DNA from: DASUME01 sp041179425
GTDB taxonomy: Bacteria; Myxococcota_A; Polyangia; Polyangiales; DASUME01
NCBI GenBank assembly: GCA_041179425.1
Contig: JBEGTL010000586.1
Location: forward strand, 1 to 5,280
Direction of reading: 5' to 3'
Length of the DNA: 5,280 bases
Shown here: positions 5,231-5,280 of the stretch, piece by piece
How the letters are laid out: each line of letters begins with the position of its first letter
Position numbering within the stretch: position 1 is the first letter of the stretch
Made by a program: the position numbers and the translations under genes
The notes under the pieces: model-generated
What the model was told of the DNA's origin: nothing
What the model saw: the letters and a program-made list of their open reading frames with translations, nothing else
The model's database searches: none

Positions 5231-5280
5231 ATGCAGAGCTCTGCGCAGCGTGACATCCTGGGGCTTGCGCGTTCGTCCGG
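5231..5280 (+). CDS. Possible start of a gene running off the right edge
   Basis: An ATG at 5231 opens a frame of 16 codons (MQSSAQRDILGLARSS) to the window end. GGAG at 5216-5219 is 11 nt upstream, a slightly long but usable spacing. There is too little sequence to name a family. A competing frame from the GTG at 5211 is also open to the edge, so this call is tentative. Confidence 0.27.
   Translation, partial: MQSSAQRDILGLARSS

Overview
The window is GC-rich and gene-dense. It looks like a chromosomal segment of a myxobacterium or a related Gram-negative bacterium. This is an inference from three things: a lipoprotein whose signal is followed by an Asp/Gly-rich, DAG-repeat linker (a style common in Myxococcota), an ECF sigma factor with a six-helix membrane anti-sigma factor, and strong codon bias. 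No database search was possible.

Six genes form one divergently transcribed locus around a short control region at about 3451-3595. Leftwards (minus strand) run a secreted protein with one CRGCH haem-c motif (2458-3450), a lipoprotein with a cysteine-bearing octapeptide repeat and a cytochrome P460-like C-terminus (1687-2400), an ECF sigma factor (1000-1638) and its probable NrsF/DUF1109-type membrane anti-sigma factor (305-1003, overlapping the sigma gene by ATGA). Rightwards (plus strand) run an MNIO/DUF692 multinuclear iron oxidase (3596-4465) and a DUF2063-like partner (4465-5118, overlapping by one base).

The control region carries two divergent copies of the same promoter-like pattern, GTAACC-N15/16-CGGA. 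In both, the CGGA ends exactly 8 nt before a start codon, so both operons may be leaderless and read by the sigma factor encoded here. This resembles the Caulobacter sigmaF-NrsF system, which controls MNIO (bufferin) operons, and suggests a self-contained, stress- or metal-responsive module.

The novel point is the substrate. I see no ordinary bufferin precursor (DUF2282 type). The only obvious cysteine-rich, Sec-exported candidate is the lipoprotein, with seven Cys at exact 8-residue intervals. The working hypothesis is that the MNIO and its partner modify this repeat before export, giving a post-translationally modified, lipid-anchored P460-like haem protein. An unmodified low-complexity spacer is the main alternative.

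The left edge (1-304) and right edge (5119-5280) hold no confident gene. A possible start codon leaves the window at each end.
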